Source of the DNA: CAVQRC01 sp963715045
GTDB taxonomy: Bacteria > Planctomycetota > Planctomycetia > Pirellulales > Lacipirellulaceae
Assembly (NCBI GenBank): GCA_963715045.1
Contig: CAVQRC010000045.1
Coordinates: 62,001 to 126,000, forward strand
Length of the DNA: 64,000 bases
Reading direction: 5' to 3'
In this document: piece by piece, positions 9,635 to 17,968 of the stretch
Layout: each line of letters begins with the position of its first letter
Numbering within the stretch: position 1 is the stretch's first letter
Notes under the pieces: model-generated
The model's database searches: none
Seen by the model: only the letters and a program-made list of their open reading frames with translations
Told to the model about the DNA's origin: nothing
Program-made: the position numbers and the translations under genes

Positions 9635-9936
9635 GGTTTCCTCGCTGCGTTGGTTGCCCACGGACGCGTATTCTAACGGATTTGCAGCGAGGGGAAATAT
9701 GGGACTACCAGGACGATGGCGTGCGGTGACTGATCATCGCTTTGCTGTCGAACACGGCGGCAAGGCAGAGCAGCAGGAAGCTCTCGCACGCCCGTACGGC
9801 AGGTCAGACGCCGGCCCTGGATGCTGCAGGACGCTGGTGCCGTGACGGCGCGCACGACCGTTCTGGCGGGCGGTCCAACTCGGCGGGCGTCGCTTCGCGA
9901 GAAGATGAAAGCGGCAACCCGTTGCCGCACTCCAGA
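9635..9936. other. Intergenic, no gene seen
   Basis: This gap of about 300 bases lies between the small protein and rsmA. It contains only short open frames of arginine-rich, shadow-like composition. No RNA or repeat is recognised. Confidence 0.45.
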
Positions 9937-10854
9937 TTACAGTCGCCAGTCGGGCGCTTGGACGCGGACGGCTTCGGTGAGGCTCAGCAGTTTTTCGACA
10001 CCGAGCTGTTCGGTGCGGGTCTGGGCGTCAATTTGCTCACCCGTGAGGATCTCGTCGACCTGGGGCTTGGAGAGGTGCTTCTTCATGGCGGCGACGACGT
10101 TCGCGCGAAGAAACTTGCGGCGATGGATGAAAATCGCTTTGACGAACTCACGAAAATAGCGCGGATCGGGCACCGTCGCCCGACGGTCGCGATCGAGATC
10201 GATGCGGATGATCGCGGAGTCGACTTTGGGAGCCGGCCAGAACACGCTGGGGGGCATGACGCGGACGATCCGGGTGTCGCACTGGCACTGCATCCAGACG
10301 CTGAGGGAGCCGTAATCTTTCGTCCACGGACCGGCCACGATCCGATCGGCGAGTTCTTTCTGGATCGTGACCGTCATCGAGTCGGGCAGCGGCTCCGCGT
10401 AGAGCAGATTCGAGATGATGGGGGTGGCGATGTTGTAGGGGAGGTTGGCGACCAACTTGAAGCGGCGGTGCGGCTTGGCGTCGAGGGCGGTCTGCAACGT
10501 CTGCATCACCAGCTCATTCATCCGGTTCTTGTTCCGCAGGGCGTCCGCCTTGAGCAGCGTGACATTCGGGAACTCGAGGAGCTGTTCGCTCGCCAGTTCG
10601 TAGAGGTGCGGGTCGATTTCAACGCCGACAATGTGACCCGCCTTCTCGGCCATCAGCCCGGTGAGGGAACCTGTTCCGCTACCGACCTCGAGGACCACGT
10701 CGCAGGGTTCAAGCTGGGCGGAGTCGACGATCAATCGCTGCAGGTTTGTGTCGATCAGAAAATTCTGGCCGTGTCGAGTGTCGGGATTGACGCCGATTTC
10801 GGCCAGGCGGGCACGGAGATAGGACTTCGTCTGATAGTGGTTGCGGAGGGAGAT
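9937..10854 (-). CDS. rsmA: 16S rRNA (adenine1518/1519-N6)-dimethyltransferase
   Basis: KsgA/RsmA dimethylates two adjacent adenines near the 3' end of 16S rRNA. Visible motifs are HGQNFL (N-terminal family signature), LEVGSGTGSLT (SAM-binding motif I) and NLPYNIATP (catalytic motif IV), then the C-terminal domain ending EAVRVQAPDWRL. Homology clearly extends upstream of the TTG at 10734, because HGQNF lies before it. No ATG, GTG or TTG precedes HGQNF in this frame before a stop. The start given (ATC at 10854, behind AGAGG) is a guess. Either a rare start is used or a base error destroyed the real one. It follows ribE by about 30 bases and is probably co-transcribed. Confidence 0.85.
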   Translation of the reverse strand: MSLRNHYQTKSYLRARLAEIGVNPDTRHGQNFLIDTNLQRLIVDSAQLEPCDVVLEVGSGTGSLTGLMAEKAGHIVGVEIDPHLYELASEQLLEFPNVTLLKADALRNKNRMNELVMQTLQTALDAKPHRRFKLVANLPYNIATPIISNLLYAEPLPDSMTVTIQKELADRIVAGPWTKDYGSLSVWMQCQCDTRIVRVMPPSVFWPAPKVDSAIIRIDLDRDRRATVPDPRYFREFVKAIFIHRRKFLRANVVAAMKKHLSKPQVDEILTGEQIDAQTRTEQLGVEKLLSLTEAVRVQAPDWRL

Positions 10855-10886
10855 CTTGGCGTACCTCTGGGGAACGATGGCTGTAC

Positions 10887-11486
10887 TTATGGACTGGAGC
10901 GAAAGGCGAGCTGTTGCTGGACGTATTTGGCGAGCACATCAGTCTCCAGGTTCACCCGATCACCCGGTTGGCGATTGCCAAGCGTGGTGTGCGTGAGCGT
11001 GTGAGGAATCAGTGCGACACTGAACCCGGTATCGGAGACGTCGACCAGCGTGAGACTGATGCCATCGACGGCGATGGAGCCTTTGCTGGCCATCTGGCGG
11101 ATCTGATCACGGGCCGCATCGAACCAGAAGGTCGACCACTCGCCGTCGTCCTCCCGGCTGCGGACCGTGCCCACCGCATCGATGTGACCGGTCACGAGAT
11201 GGCCCCCGAGCGGATCGCCTGCTTTCAGCGAGGTCTCCAGATTGACCGGTGTACCGACTTCGATTTCGCCGAGATTGGTCCGCTCGAGTGTTTCGGGACC
11301 GGCTTCGAAGGCGAACTCGTCCTCGTCACAAGCCACCACCGTCAGGCAGCAGCCGTTGATCGCAATGCTGTCGCCGATCCGGCAGTCGGCGGCGATTCGG
11401 GGGGCGCGGATCACGATCCTGCGGCCCGGCCCTTCCACCAGGACGCGCGCGGTTTCTCCGACGGTTTGAACAAGTCCCGTGAACAT
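10887..11486 (-). CDS. ribE: Riboflavin synthase alpha chain
   Basis: The product is 199 residues starting MFTGLVQ, the canonical N-terminus of this enzyme, which fixes the start at 11486. Two tandem lumazine-binding barrels are seen. The first contains GDSIAINGCCLTV, the second GSIAVDGISLTL, with GGHLVTGHIDAVG between them. It dismutates 6,7-dimethyl-8-ribityllumazine to riboflavin in the cytoplasm. Length is normal for the family. The gene lies just upstream of rsmA on the same strand. Confidence 0.95.
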   Translation of the reverse strand: MFTGLVQTVGETARVLVEGPGRRIVIRAPRIAADCRIGDSIAINGCCLTVVACDEDEFAFEAGPETLERTNLGEIEVGTPVNLETSLKAGDPLGGHLVTGHIDAVGTVRSREDDGEWSTFWFDAARDQIRQMASKGSIAVDGISLTLVDVSDTGFSVALIPHTLTHTTLGNRQPGDRVNLETDVLAKYVQQQLAFRSSP

Positions 11487-11636
11487 GACGTGTGCGGCTT
11501 CTTTCTCGGGGCGAGGACCCGGATCCAAACAACTTCGTACGATCACCGCCGACGGCCCTCATCGAGCCGAGAGTGACTCCCTTTCGCGGCCCGGCAGGCG
11601 ATCACGCCCATTCCACCAACAACTCAAGACGCATTC

Positions 11637-12506
11637 TCAGCTCGCGGCCGCCCCGACCCTCCACAGACGAAACCGTCGCCACGCATAGTGCAGTGGTGGC
11701 ACGATGGCAAACAGGCTGGCCAACACCGGCACGACGTACGTCGGAAACACCAGGATCGGGACCAGGGCAAAAACCAACCCCACCACGTGCCCCAGCCCGC
11801 GATTGCCGCGAAGCAATTGACTCACGACGTGCGGGAACGGGATCCGCGACACCATCAGCAGCGACAGGGCGACCGAAAGGATTGGCAGCAAGTATTGAAT
11901 GATCAAATCGACGTGTTCGGTGTGGAGTAGTTGGGTTTCCTTGCGGAGGCTGTAGAACAGCATCGCGAATCCGGCCAGGGCCGCCGCCGCGGCCGGCGTT
12001 GGTAGACCGCTGAACCACATGTGGTCGTCATTCTCCTCGTTCTCGACGTTGAACCGAGCCAGCCGCATCGCCGCGCAGGCGGTGAACGTAGCCGCAATCA
12101 ACCAGATCGCCTGCCGGTACTCAAACGATACGCCCGGACACATCTTCACCATCAGGATGCTGGGGGCGACCCCGAACGAAACGACATCGGCGAGGCTGTC
12201 GAGCTGGCCGCCGAAGTCGCTGGTGTTGCGCGTCAGGCGAGCGACTCCCCCGTCCAGCATGTCGCAGACCATCGCGAGAAAGATCAGCCAGCTGCAGAGC
12301 AGTATGTTGTGGGTGGGATCGGCCTGGTTCAGGCGGGGCACATGGATCACGTCCGAGAGCAAGATTCGCTCGGCGCTGGGCGTCGCGTCGCTGACTTCTG
12401 TGGGCGCTTCGACCCGCGAAGCCACGGCGATCGCGAAGAACCCCAGGACCAGATTGGCCAGGGTGAACATGGTCGGAAAGACGGCTACGGTGCGGATGCG
12501 ACGCAT
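11637..12506 (-). CDS. pssA: CDP-diacylglycerol-serine O-phosphatidyltransferase
   Basis: This is an integral membrane enzyme of phosphatidylserine synthesis, about 289 residues with roughly seven membrane segments. The CDP-alcohol phosphotransferase signature DGxxAR(x8)GxxxDxxxD is intact (DGGVARLTRN then FGGQLDSLAD). The open frame extends to 13253, but the start MRRIRTVAVF at 12506 matches the family. The extra upstream part is the shadow of psd. It lies 14 bases after psd, forming the usual two-gene phosphatidylethanolamine operon. Confidence 0.93.
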   Translation of the reverse strand: MRRIRTVAVFPTMFTLANLVLGFFAIAVASRVEAPTEVSDATPSAERILLSDVIHVPRLNQADPTHNILLCSWLIFLAMVCDMLDGGVARLTRNTSDFGGQLDSLADVVSFGVAPSILMVKMCPGVSFEYRQAIWLIAATFTACAAMRLARFNVENEENDDHMWFSGLPTPAAAAALAGFAMLFYSLRKETQLLHTEHVDLIIQYLLPILSVALSLLMVSRIPFPHVVSQLLRGNRGLGHVVGLVFALVPILVFPTYVVPVLASLFAIVPPLHYAWRRFRLWRVGAAAS

Positions 12507-12520
12507 CGGACCAGTCTCTT

Positions 12521-13489
12521 TCAGGTCGACGTGACGTAGCGACCGAAAACAGTCTCGCCGGCAGCCACATGCTGGCCGACCTGCACTTCGATCTCGAGTT
12601 GCTCGGACCAGGGAAGAATCAATTCGGTCCTCGACCCGAGTTTGATCATACCCAACTGTTCGCCGCGATCGACCTGCTGTCCAGGACCAACGGCGCACAC
12701 GATCCGCCGGGCAATGAGGCCCGAGATCTGCCGCACGACATAACGGCCGATCGCCGGATCGGCGGCTTCGATGCCGATCCACATCGACTCGTTGAGTTCC
12801 CGGCTGGCTTCGTTGAGGGCGTTGAGAAACTGGCCGGGTCGGTAGGCCAGCTCGAGCACGCGGCCCGCCACCGGGACCCGATTGATATGGACATTGAAGA
12901 TCGACAGGAAAATGCCGATCCGTACGGCGCGGCCGCCGACGAAAGCGTCCTCGATCTCGGTGATTTCGACAACCTTGCCGTCCGCCGGAGCAACGACGAG
13001 CCCGTCGTCGGTCGGTACGACGCGGGGCGGGTCGCGGAAAAAGTAGAGCACCAACCCGGCGAGTACGGCCGGAACCGCGGCGATTGACCGCCACCAGCCG
13101 GGACCCCAGGCGAGAGTTGCGACCGTGATCACCAGCAGCGGCGAGACCATCAGGAGCGTTTCGGCCAGCCCCCACCGCGCGAGCGGAATCCGATCGCGCC
13201 AGGCGAACGGATCGTCCTTCGCCGCCCAGCCGGCCGTGCACAACGTGTGGCAATACTTCAGGTCGCGTGGATCCAGAATTTCGTGCGGGGCACCCTCGTC
13301 CGAGCCCGTCCGCAATTCACGCATCCGCGCGACGTACCCGGGACGGAGATGCGTCAGCCAGAAGCGTCGCCAGCGTCCCCAGAGCAACTCGATCTGGTAA
13401 CAGCAGCCGCCACCCGGCTGGACACTGCGGATGTTGTCCGGCAGCGGCTCGGCGGACGTGGGATCAGGGGAGGGGGAAATGCGGGTCAT
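12521..13489 (-). CDS. psd: Phosphatidylserine decarboxylase
   Basis: The product is 322 residues and converts phosphatidylserine to phosphatidylethanolamine. Two membrane helices (about residues 105-150) precede the catalytic domain, which contains APADGKV, FNVHINRVP and the self-cleavage site IKLGSRTEL near the C-terminus. There the serine becomes the pyruvoyl group, and GSR replaces the common GST. An N-terminal extension of about 100 residues before the membrane part is longer than in small PSD-A types. First gene of the psd-pssA pair. Confidence 0.93.
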   Translation of the reverse strand: MTRISPSPDPTSAEPLPDNIRSVQPGGGCCYQIELLWGRWRRFWLTHLRPGYVARMRELRTGSDEGAPHEILDPRDLKYCHTLCTAGWAAKDDPFAWRDRIPLARWGLAETLLMVSPLLVITVATLAWGPGWWRSIAAVPAVLAGLVLYFFRDPPRVVPTDDGLVVAPADGKVVEITEIEDAFVGGRAVRIGIFLSIFNVHINRVPVAGRVLELAYRPGQFLNALNEASRELNESMWIGIEAADPAIGRYVVRQISGLIARRIVCAVGPGQQVDRGEQLGMIKLGSRTELILPWSEQLEIEVQVGQHVAAGETVFGRYVTST

Positions 13490-13720
13490 AGGGCACGAGA
13501 GCCGGGAAAGGCGGAGACGCGAGCGAGGTGCTGAATTTACCCTGGCTTTACGAGCTTCGAAAGGTGGGGTAATTGCGAGCCGATTACGCGCCGGCTACCG
13601 TGAAGGCCGATGCTCGGCGGGCTACCGGGATTTCAAATGCTGATCCGCGGCGGCGGGCCAAGGCAGCATTTGTTCCGCCACGAGTATCGGTCCCGACCGC
13701 AGTGAGGCTTTGCCGCAGCG

Positions 13721-14805
13721 ATGCACCCGGAACTTGAGTTTCTGTTTTCAGCAATTGGTGCCGGACAACCCGTGTGCTGGTGCCGCGTGATCGAGACGCG
13801 GGGCTCGACGCCGCAGAAGGCCGGGGCCGTGATGGTCGTCGGGGGAACGGGTCAACAGGCGGGGACGCTCGGTGGCGGTTGTGTCGAGGCGGAAGTCAAG
13901 CGGGCGGCCCTGGCGGGGCTCGGAACGGCGTCGGCCCAGATCAGGGAAGCCCAGATCAGGGAAGCCCAGATCAGGGAAGCCCAGATCAGCGAATTCGTGC
14001 TCGATCACGACTACGGCTGGGACGATGGGCTGATTTGCGGCGGGCGGATGAAGGTGCTCCTGGTTCCGGTCACGCCGGCCGACGACCCTACGTATTTCCG
14101 ACAATTGCATCAGTTCGTCCGCGAGGGTCGAGGATACACGGAAGTCGTGCGAAATGCTTCGCTCAGCGATGGAGGGTCGAGCGCGACGATGATCTTGTTT
14201 GACGAACGGCGGCGACCGGTCGGGGTGATTGGAGCGGGCGAGACCGCAGCGGTGGCCGCCGAATCGCTCACCGAGCATGTACGCGACCTGGACACGGCGA
14301 AACGGCATTACACGGTCGGCGAGCACACTTTCTTACCGGTCGCTCCCCGCGGTCGCCTGGTGATCGTGGGTGGCGGGCATGTCGGCAAAGCAGTCGCCGA
14401 GCTGGCGGTGGATCTCGACTTCGACGTGTGGGTTGTCGACGACCGGGAAGAGTATGTCAGCGAGTCGCGATTCCCAGGCGTGCAGCAGCGAATCGGAGGA
14501 GAGATCGATACGGTGCTGCCGCGGTCTCGAGATTGACGCGAACACGTACTGTCTGATCGTCACCCGCGGGCATCAGCACGATGAGCGGGCGCTCTTTCAT
14601 CTGGCCGACCGAGGCGCCCGATACGTCGGCATGATCGGCAGTCGTCGCAAGATCAAACTGATCTTCGAGGGTCTTCGCGAAGCGGGCGTATCGGACGCGG
14701 CACTCGAGCGGGTCACTGCGCCGATCGGACTGAACATCGGTTCGCGTACGGTCCCGGAGATCGCGATCAGCATCGCCGCCGAGCTGATCGCAGTGCGGAA
14801 TTTAG
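13721..14805 (+). CDS. XdhC/CoxI-family protein (frame broken)
   Basis: XdhC-type proteins help insert or sulfurate the molybdenum cofactor of xanthine dehydrogenase-like enzymes. The N-terminal XdhC/CoxI domain shows RGSTPQKAGA and GTLGGGCVEAEV. The C-terminal Rossmann part shows VIVGGGHVGKAVAEL, then TRGHQHDERAL and GMIGSRRK. The frame breaks at about 14519, where removing one C joins the two parts. A second extra T at 14801-14803 would turn TTAGGGG into a TAG stop at 14803-14805. As written, the frame runs on to 14936 through a G-rich repeat. A 15-bp tandem repeat expands residues 70-90. No Mo-enzyme gene is adjacent. Confidence 0.8.
13936..13989 (+). repeat. 15-bp in-frame tandem repeat in the xdhC-like gene
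   Basis: The unit CCAGATCAGGGAAGC is present 3.6 times without mismatch in full copies. It adds AQIRE repeats to the protein and keeps frame. It lies between the CoxI part and the rest of the first domain. Confidence 0.9.
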
Positions 14806-14840
14806 GGGTCAGGGATCAGGGGTCGCGGGCCGGGGGCCGG
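14802..14840. repeat. G-rich GGGGTCAGGGATCAGGGG repeat copy
   Basis: This is a second copy of the dispersed unit seen at 9065. It begins with TTAGGGGTCAGGG exactly where the XdhC homology ends, so its TAG would serve as stop codon after one-base correction. Confidence 0.75.
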
Positions 14841-14911
14841 ATAAAGGCGTCGCATTGGTGGCATTGCCCCGCGTCCCAGCGTTCCCCGGAAGCTTCTGTT
14901 GGATGGGCGTG

Positions 14912-16258
14912 TCACTGGATTTCTAGGATGAAATAGAGCTGCAAGTTCTCTTGCGAGGCGTCGATGCCGGGATTGGCAGAGTTCGACGCTGGTTCGTGCG
15001 TCAGCCCGCCGACGAGAATTGGAATTCCTAACGGGACACGCAATGTCGTCGCAAACTCCTGGGTTTCGATCGCGAGCCGATCGACGTTGGGCGGCTGGTC
15101 GGCCGCGGTACTCTCCGTCGACTCGAGCGGAGAGTCACTCGCGACCGTAATCGTCGATTTGAGGTCGACGACCGCCGTCTTGCTGACGGGCATCAATGTC
15201 GGCCGGATCTCGAGCAAGGCACCGAGATTCATCTTCTCCACGACCGGCTGATAACCGACGCTCGACGCGGTCATCCCGGACGGCGGTGTCGAATCGGAGG
15301 CGAACCGCACGATCGGCTGCCGTGATCCCTCCACCAGCTGCCGCCTGTTGTCGGGCGATTCGAGACGCCCTACGACGGGTATGTAGCCGGTGACAACATT
15401 GCGTCGCGTGCCGCTGACGAGGTACACGAGCTGGCCGCTGAAACAATTCGTGATGCCGCGAATACTTCCCGGTCGCCGGGTGAATTTGGCGAGCACTTCG
15501 CGATCGACACCCGCAGGCGCGGTCCGGCCGGAACGCGCGAGCAGGTTGTCGAGGTCGTCGGAGTTCAATAGCAGCCAGCGGGCATCGATCGTGACTGTCT
15601 TCTGATTGGCCGCGCGATCGTGGAGTTGTTGCAGCAGTTTTCCGATCTGGTCCTGGACGTCGTCGGTCTGCCACACGACAAGGGCCGTACCAATCGGTTC
15701 AATCCTTCCTTCACCCCCCATTTCTTCCCAGCTGCCGACCGCAATCGTCGACGTAATCACGCGGCGAACATCGCGGATCGTTATGCGGGCAGTCTCCGCG
15801 GAGGGGGCCGTCATCGAGTCACCGCCGCCGTCGGCCGCACCCATGCCGCGGCCTCCCCCAACCATGCCGCCGCCCATTCCGCCCAATTGACACAATCGAA
15901 CCTTGGCGGGGACGTCAGGGGTGGTTGCGAACCGAATGGCGGGGGGTGCGAAACCGAGACGGCTTGTCGTGTTGTCGGGAACGCTAAAGATTCCGCCGCC
16001 GCCTCCGCCCCTTCCGCCACTGCCGCTAAACCCACCGCCGAGCGAGCCACGAAAACCTCGCTGCATCGAGTCGCGATCCGGATAGAGGTGATCCTGGACG
16101 TCGAGCAGGAGTTCTCCGACCTCGTGGGTCCTGAGCACGAAGTCCTTGCCTGTACCAGAGTCTCCCTCGTCCCTCTGTTGCGCAGCGGCGTGGGGCAGGC
16201 AGCAGCAAAGCGCGAGCAGCGCGGAGAAACAGCATCCGGTTTTCGTTGGCAATACCAT
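14912..16258 (-). CDS. Secretin-like exported protein (type II/III secretion superfamily domain)
   Basis: The product is 448 residues with a signal peptide ending near AAA-QQ. A Gly-rich linker follows (residues 70-150). Next comes a domain with TALVVWQTDDVQDQIGKLL and TVTIDARWLLLN, which match N-domain and secretin-type sequence. The C-terminal half ends in alternating beta strands with VPLGIPILVGGL and LYFILEIQ, as secretins do. No other secretion genes are here. It sits downstream of a HEAT-repeat membrane protein and an ECF sigma factor on the same strand. Similar single secretin-like proteins are common in planctomycetes without an assigned role. Confidence 0.75.
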   Translation of the reverse strand: MVLPTKTGCCFSALLALCCCLPHAAAQQRDEGDSGTGKDFVLRTHEVGELLLDVQDHLYPDRDSMQRGFRGSLGGGFSGSGGRGGGGGGIFSVPDNTTSRLGFAPPAIRFATTPDVPAKVRLCQLGGMGGGMVGGGRGMGAADGGGDSMTAPSAETARITIRDVRRVITSTIAVGSWEEMGGEGRIEPIGTALVVWQTDDVQDQIGKLLQQLHDRAANQKTVTIDARWLLLNSDDLDNLLARSGRTAPAGVDREVLAKFTRRPGSIRGITNCFSGQLVYLVSGTRRNVVTGYIPVVGRLESPDNRRQLVEGSRQPIVRFASDSTPPSGMTASSVGYQPVVEKMNLGALLEIRPTLMPVSKTAVVDLKSTITVASDSPLESTESTAADQPPNVDRLAIETQEFATTLRVPLGIPILVGGLTHEPASNSANPGIDASQENLQLYFILEIQ

Positions 16259-16294
16259 GTCAGTACCTGTTTGAAAAAGGGGGGGGCGTAGTCA

Positions 16295-17398
16295 TCAAGG
16301 AATCAGTCGCGTCCTGCGTAGCCGAGCGGAATTAAGATGTCCGAGCAATTGCGGGCGGTGGGCGGCATAGTTGACAAACTCCGAGGCCAAAGGGCCACGA
16401 CAGGCGAGCAGCGCCAGCCAGGCTTCCTGGGATTTGGCCGGCTCGTTGTTGATGCTAGTGATTAACGCATGGGTGACTTCCGGGCCATTGATGTGCCCCA
16501 ACACGACCGCTGCCGAGAGGCGGATTTCGGGTTGTTGATGATCGAGAAATGAGAGCAGCGTGGTGACCGGTGGTCGGCAACGCTCATCGATGGCGGTGAG
16601 TGCATCGGCACGGAACACGTCGTCGGCGACGAGCGCCAGGTAATCGCGAACTGCCGCGGGTGTATTCACGGCTAGCAACCGCCTCATCAGGTCAATTCGC
16701 AGCAGTGGATCGGCCGTCGCACGAATGACACGGGGAAGCCCGTCGCTCCCGACGATCGTCTCGATTGTTGCCGGGACCGCGTCGCCCGCCCATTCCTGCC
16801 GGGAGAGCCGCAGCAGGTTCGGTACCGACAGCGGACTGCCGCAGACCGCCAGTAGCTGCACGATGACAGCTTGTTCGCGTGCGGTGGCACGCGACAACTT
16901 GTTGAGCAGGAACAGTTCGGCATCATGACGTGCGATTCCACAGGCCTCGAGCAACGAGATCGCATCCGTCGGCGGCCGCCGGACGACTCGCGCGATCCAT
17001 TCGACCGCGGACGTTGCTGGCGGCTGAGACGGCTGAGTCGGAGTCCGCGCGGCGAACATGAAGCGTTCGTACGACGTCGGCAACCGACCTGGAAAGGAGG
17101 AGCGTTCTGCCTCCGGCAGGTCGTCTTTGTCCTGCTTCGGCGGGTCGTTTGCCGCTGATCGGGGCGGATCGGGGCGTCCCCCACGGAAGGTAAAGATCGT
17201 GGCCGCCACGAGGACCGCGGCCGCCACGCAGAGCGTGGTCCGCACCTGCCGCCTGCGCACGCGTCGCCGCGTCTCGAATTGCCAGTACCGCTGAAGTCGC
17301 GATAGCCGATCGGGGTCGACGTCGATGTGCAGGGCCTCACGAATAACCTGATCGAGGTCGTCGTCTGGTGGTGGGGGCGGCTGGTATTCGCGGTTCAT
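16295..17398 (-). CDS. Membrane-anchored HEAT-repeat-like protein, possible anti-sigma factor
   Basis: The product is about 367 residues from ATG 17398. The first 55 residues are cytoplasmic-like and acidic. One membrane helix (TLCVAAAVLVAATIF) follows, then a Pro-rich linker and an all-helical C-terminal domain with HEAT-like repeats (for example LLSFLDHQQPEIRLSAAVVLGHI). Its start lies immediately beside the stop of an ECF sigma gene, separated by one base, so the two are translationally coupled. That position and topology suggest a membrane anti-sigma or sensor, but no zinc anti-sigma motif is present. Confidence 0.7.
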   Translation of the reverse strand: MNREYQPPPPPDDDLDQVIREALHIDVDPDRLSRLQRYWQFETRRRVRRRQVRTTLCVAAAVLVAATIFTFRGGRPDPPRSAANDPPKQDKDDLPEAERSSFPGRLPTSYERFMFAARTPTQPSQPPATSAVEWIARVVRRPPTDAISLLEACGIARHDAELFLLNKLSRATAREQAVIVQLLAVCGSPLSVPNLLRLSRQEWAGDAVPATIETIVGSDGLPRVIRATADPLLRIDLMRRLLAVNTPAAVRDYLALVADDVFRADALTAIDERCRPPVTTLLSFLDHQQPEIRLSAAVVLGHINGPEVTHALITSINNEPAKSQEAWLALLACRGPLASEFVNYAAHRPQLLGHLNSARLRRTRLIP

Positions 17399-17399
17399 G

Positions 17400-17915
17400 T
17401 CACGTTTGCCGGGTGTAATTGACGCCGATTCTCTTCGCGATGCGCTTGCGGGCCAGGTGCAAGCAGGTGTGGACGTTGGCTTCGTTGATCTCGAGGATGT
17501 AGGCGACTTCGCTCGCGGCGAGCCCTTCACCGAGACACAACCAGGCGACTTCGCGTTGGCGGTCCGGCAATTCATCGATCGCGGCGCGAATGGTCCGCCT
17601 GAGTTCCGCCGCCGTGGCAAGTTCGCTCGGTCCAACCACTTGAGTTCTCCCGAGATCGACCGGCGTGCCGTTGCAACGATGGCGTCGGCGACGACGGTCG
17701 TGCTCGATGTTCAGCACGATCCGTATCAACCAGGAACCGAATTCCGCTTCGCCTCGAAAACTCTGCCAGTGTTTCAGGACGCGACACATCGCTTCCTGCA
17801 CGACCTCTTCGGCGGCATCTGCGTCCGATGCCAGCCGCTCGGCGAATCGCATCGCCATCGGCAGATGTTCGAGGATCAGGCGATCCACTTCCTGCCTGTC
17901 GATCGGTCCTGCCAT
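17400..17915 (-). CDS. ECF-type RNA polymerase sigma factor
   Basis: The product is about 171 residues from ATG 17915. Region 2 is visible (DAAEEVVQEAMCRVLKHW, then FGSWLIRIVLN). Region 4 is an HTH, with ELPDRQREVAWLCLGEG then ASEVAYILEINEANVHTCLH. Length and layout are typical of ECF sigma factors. It heads a group with the HEAT-repeat membrane protein and the secretin-like protein. An upstream start at 17978 is possible but less family-like. Confidence 0.9.
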   Translation of the reverse strand: MAGPIDRQEVDRLILEHLPMAMRFAERLASDADAAEEVVQEAMCRVLKHWQSFRGEAEFGSWLIRIVLNIEHDRRRRRHRCNGTPVDLGRTQVVGPSELATAAELRRTIRAAIDELPDRQREVAWLCLGEGLAASEVAYILEINEANVHTCLHLARKRIAKRIGVNYTRQT

Positions 17916-17968
17916 TACGGTTCCCGTCGTCGATTGCTGAGTTGTTAGACGGGCGCGAGAGGTCCGAC

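Noticed and set aside
9742..11004. 420-residue plus-strand ORF
   Set aside because: It lies opposite rsmA and ribE, both of which have full motif sets. Its composition is that of an antisense frame.
11637..13253. 538-residue pssA product with a long arginine-rich N-terminus
   Set aside because: The upstream part is the shadow of psd. Family similarity starts at MRRIRTVAVF (12506).
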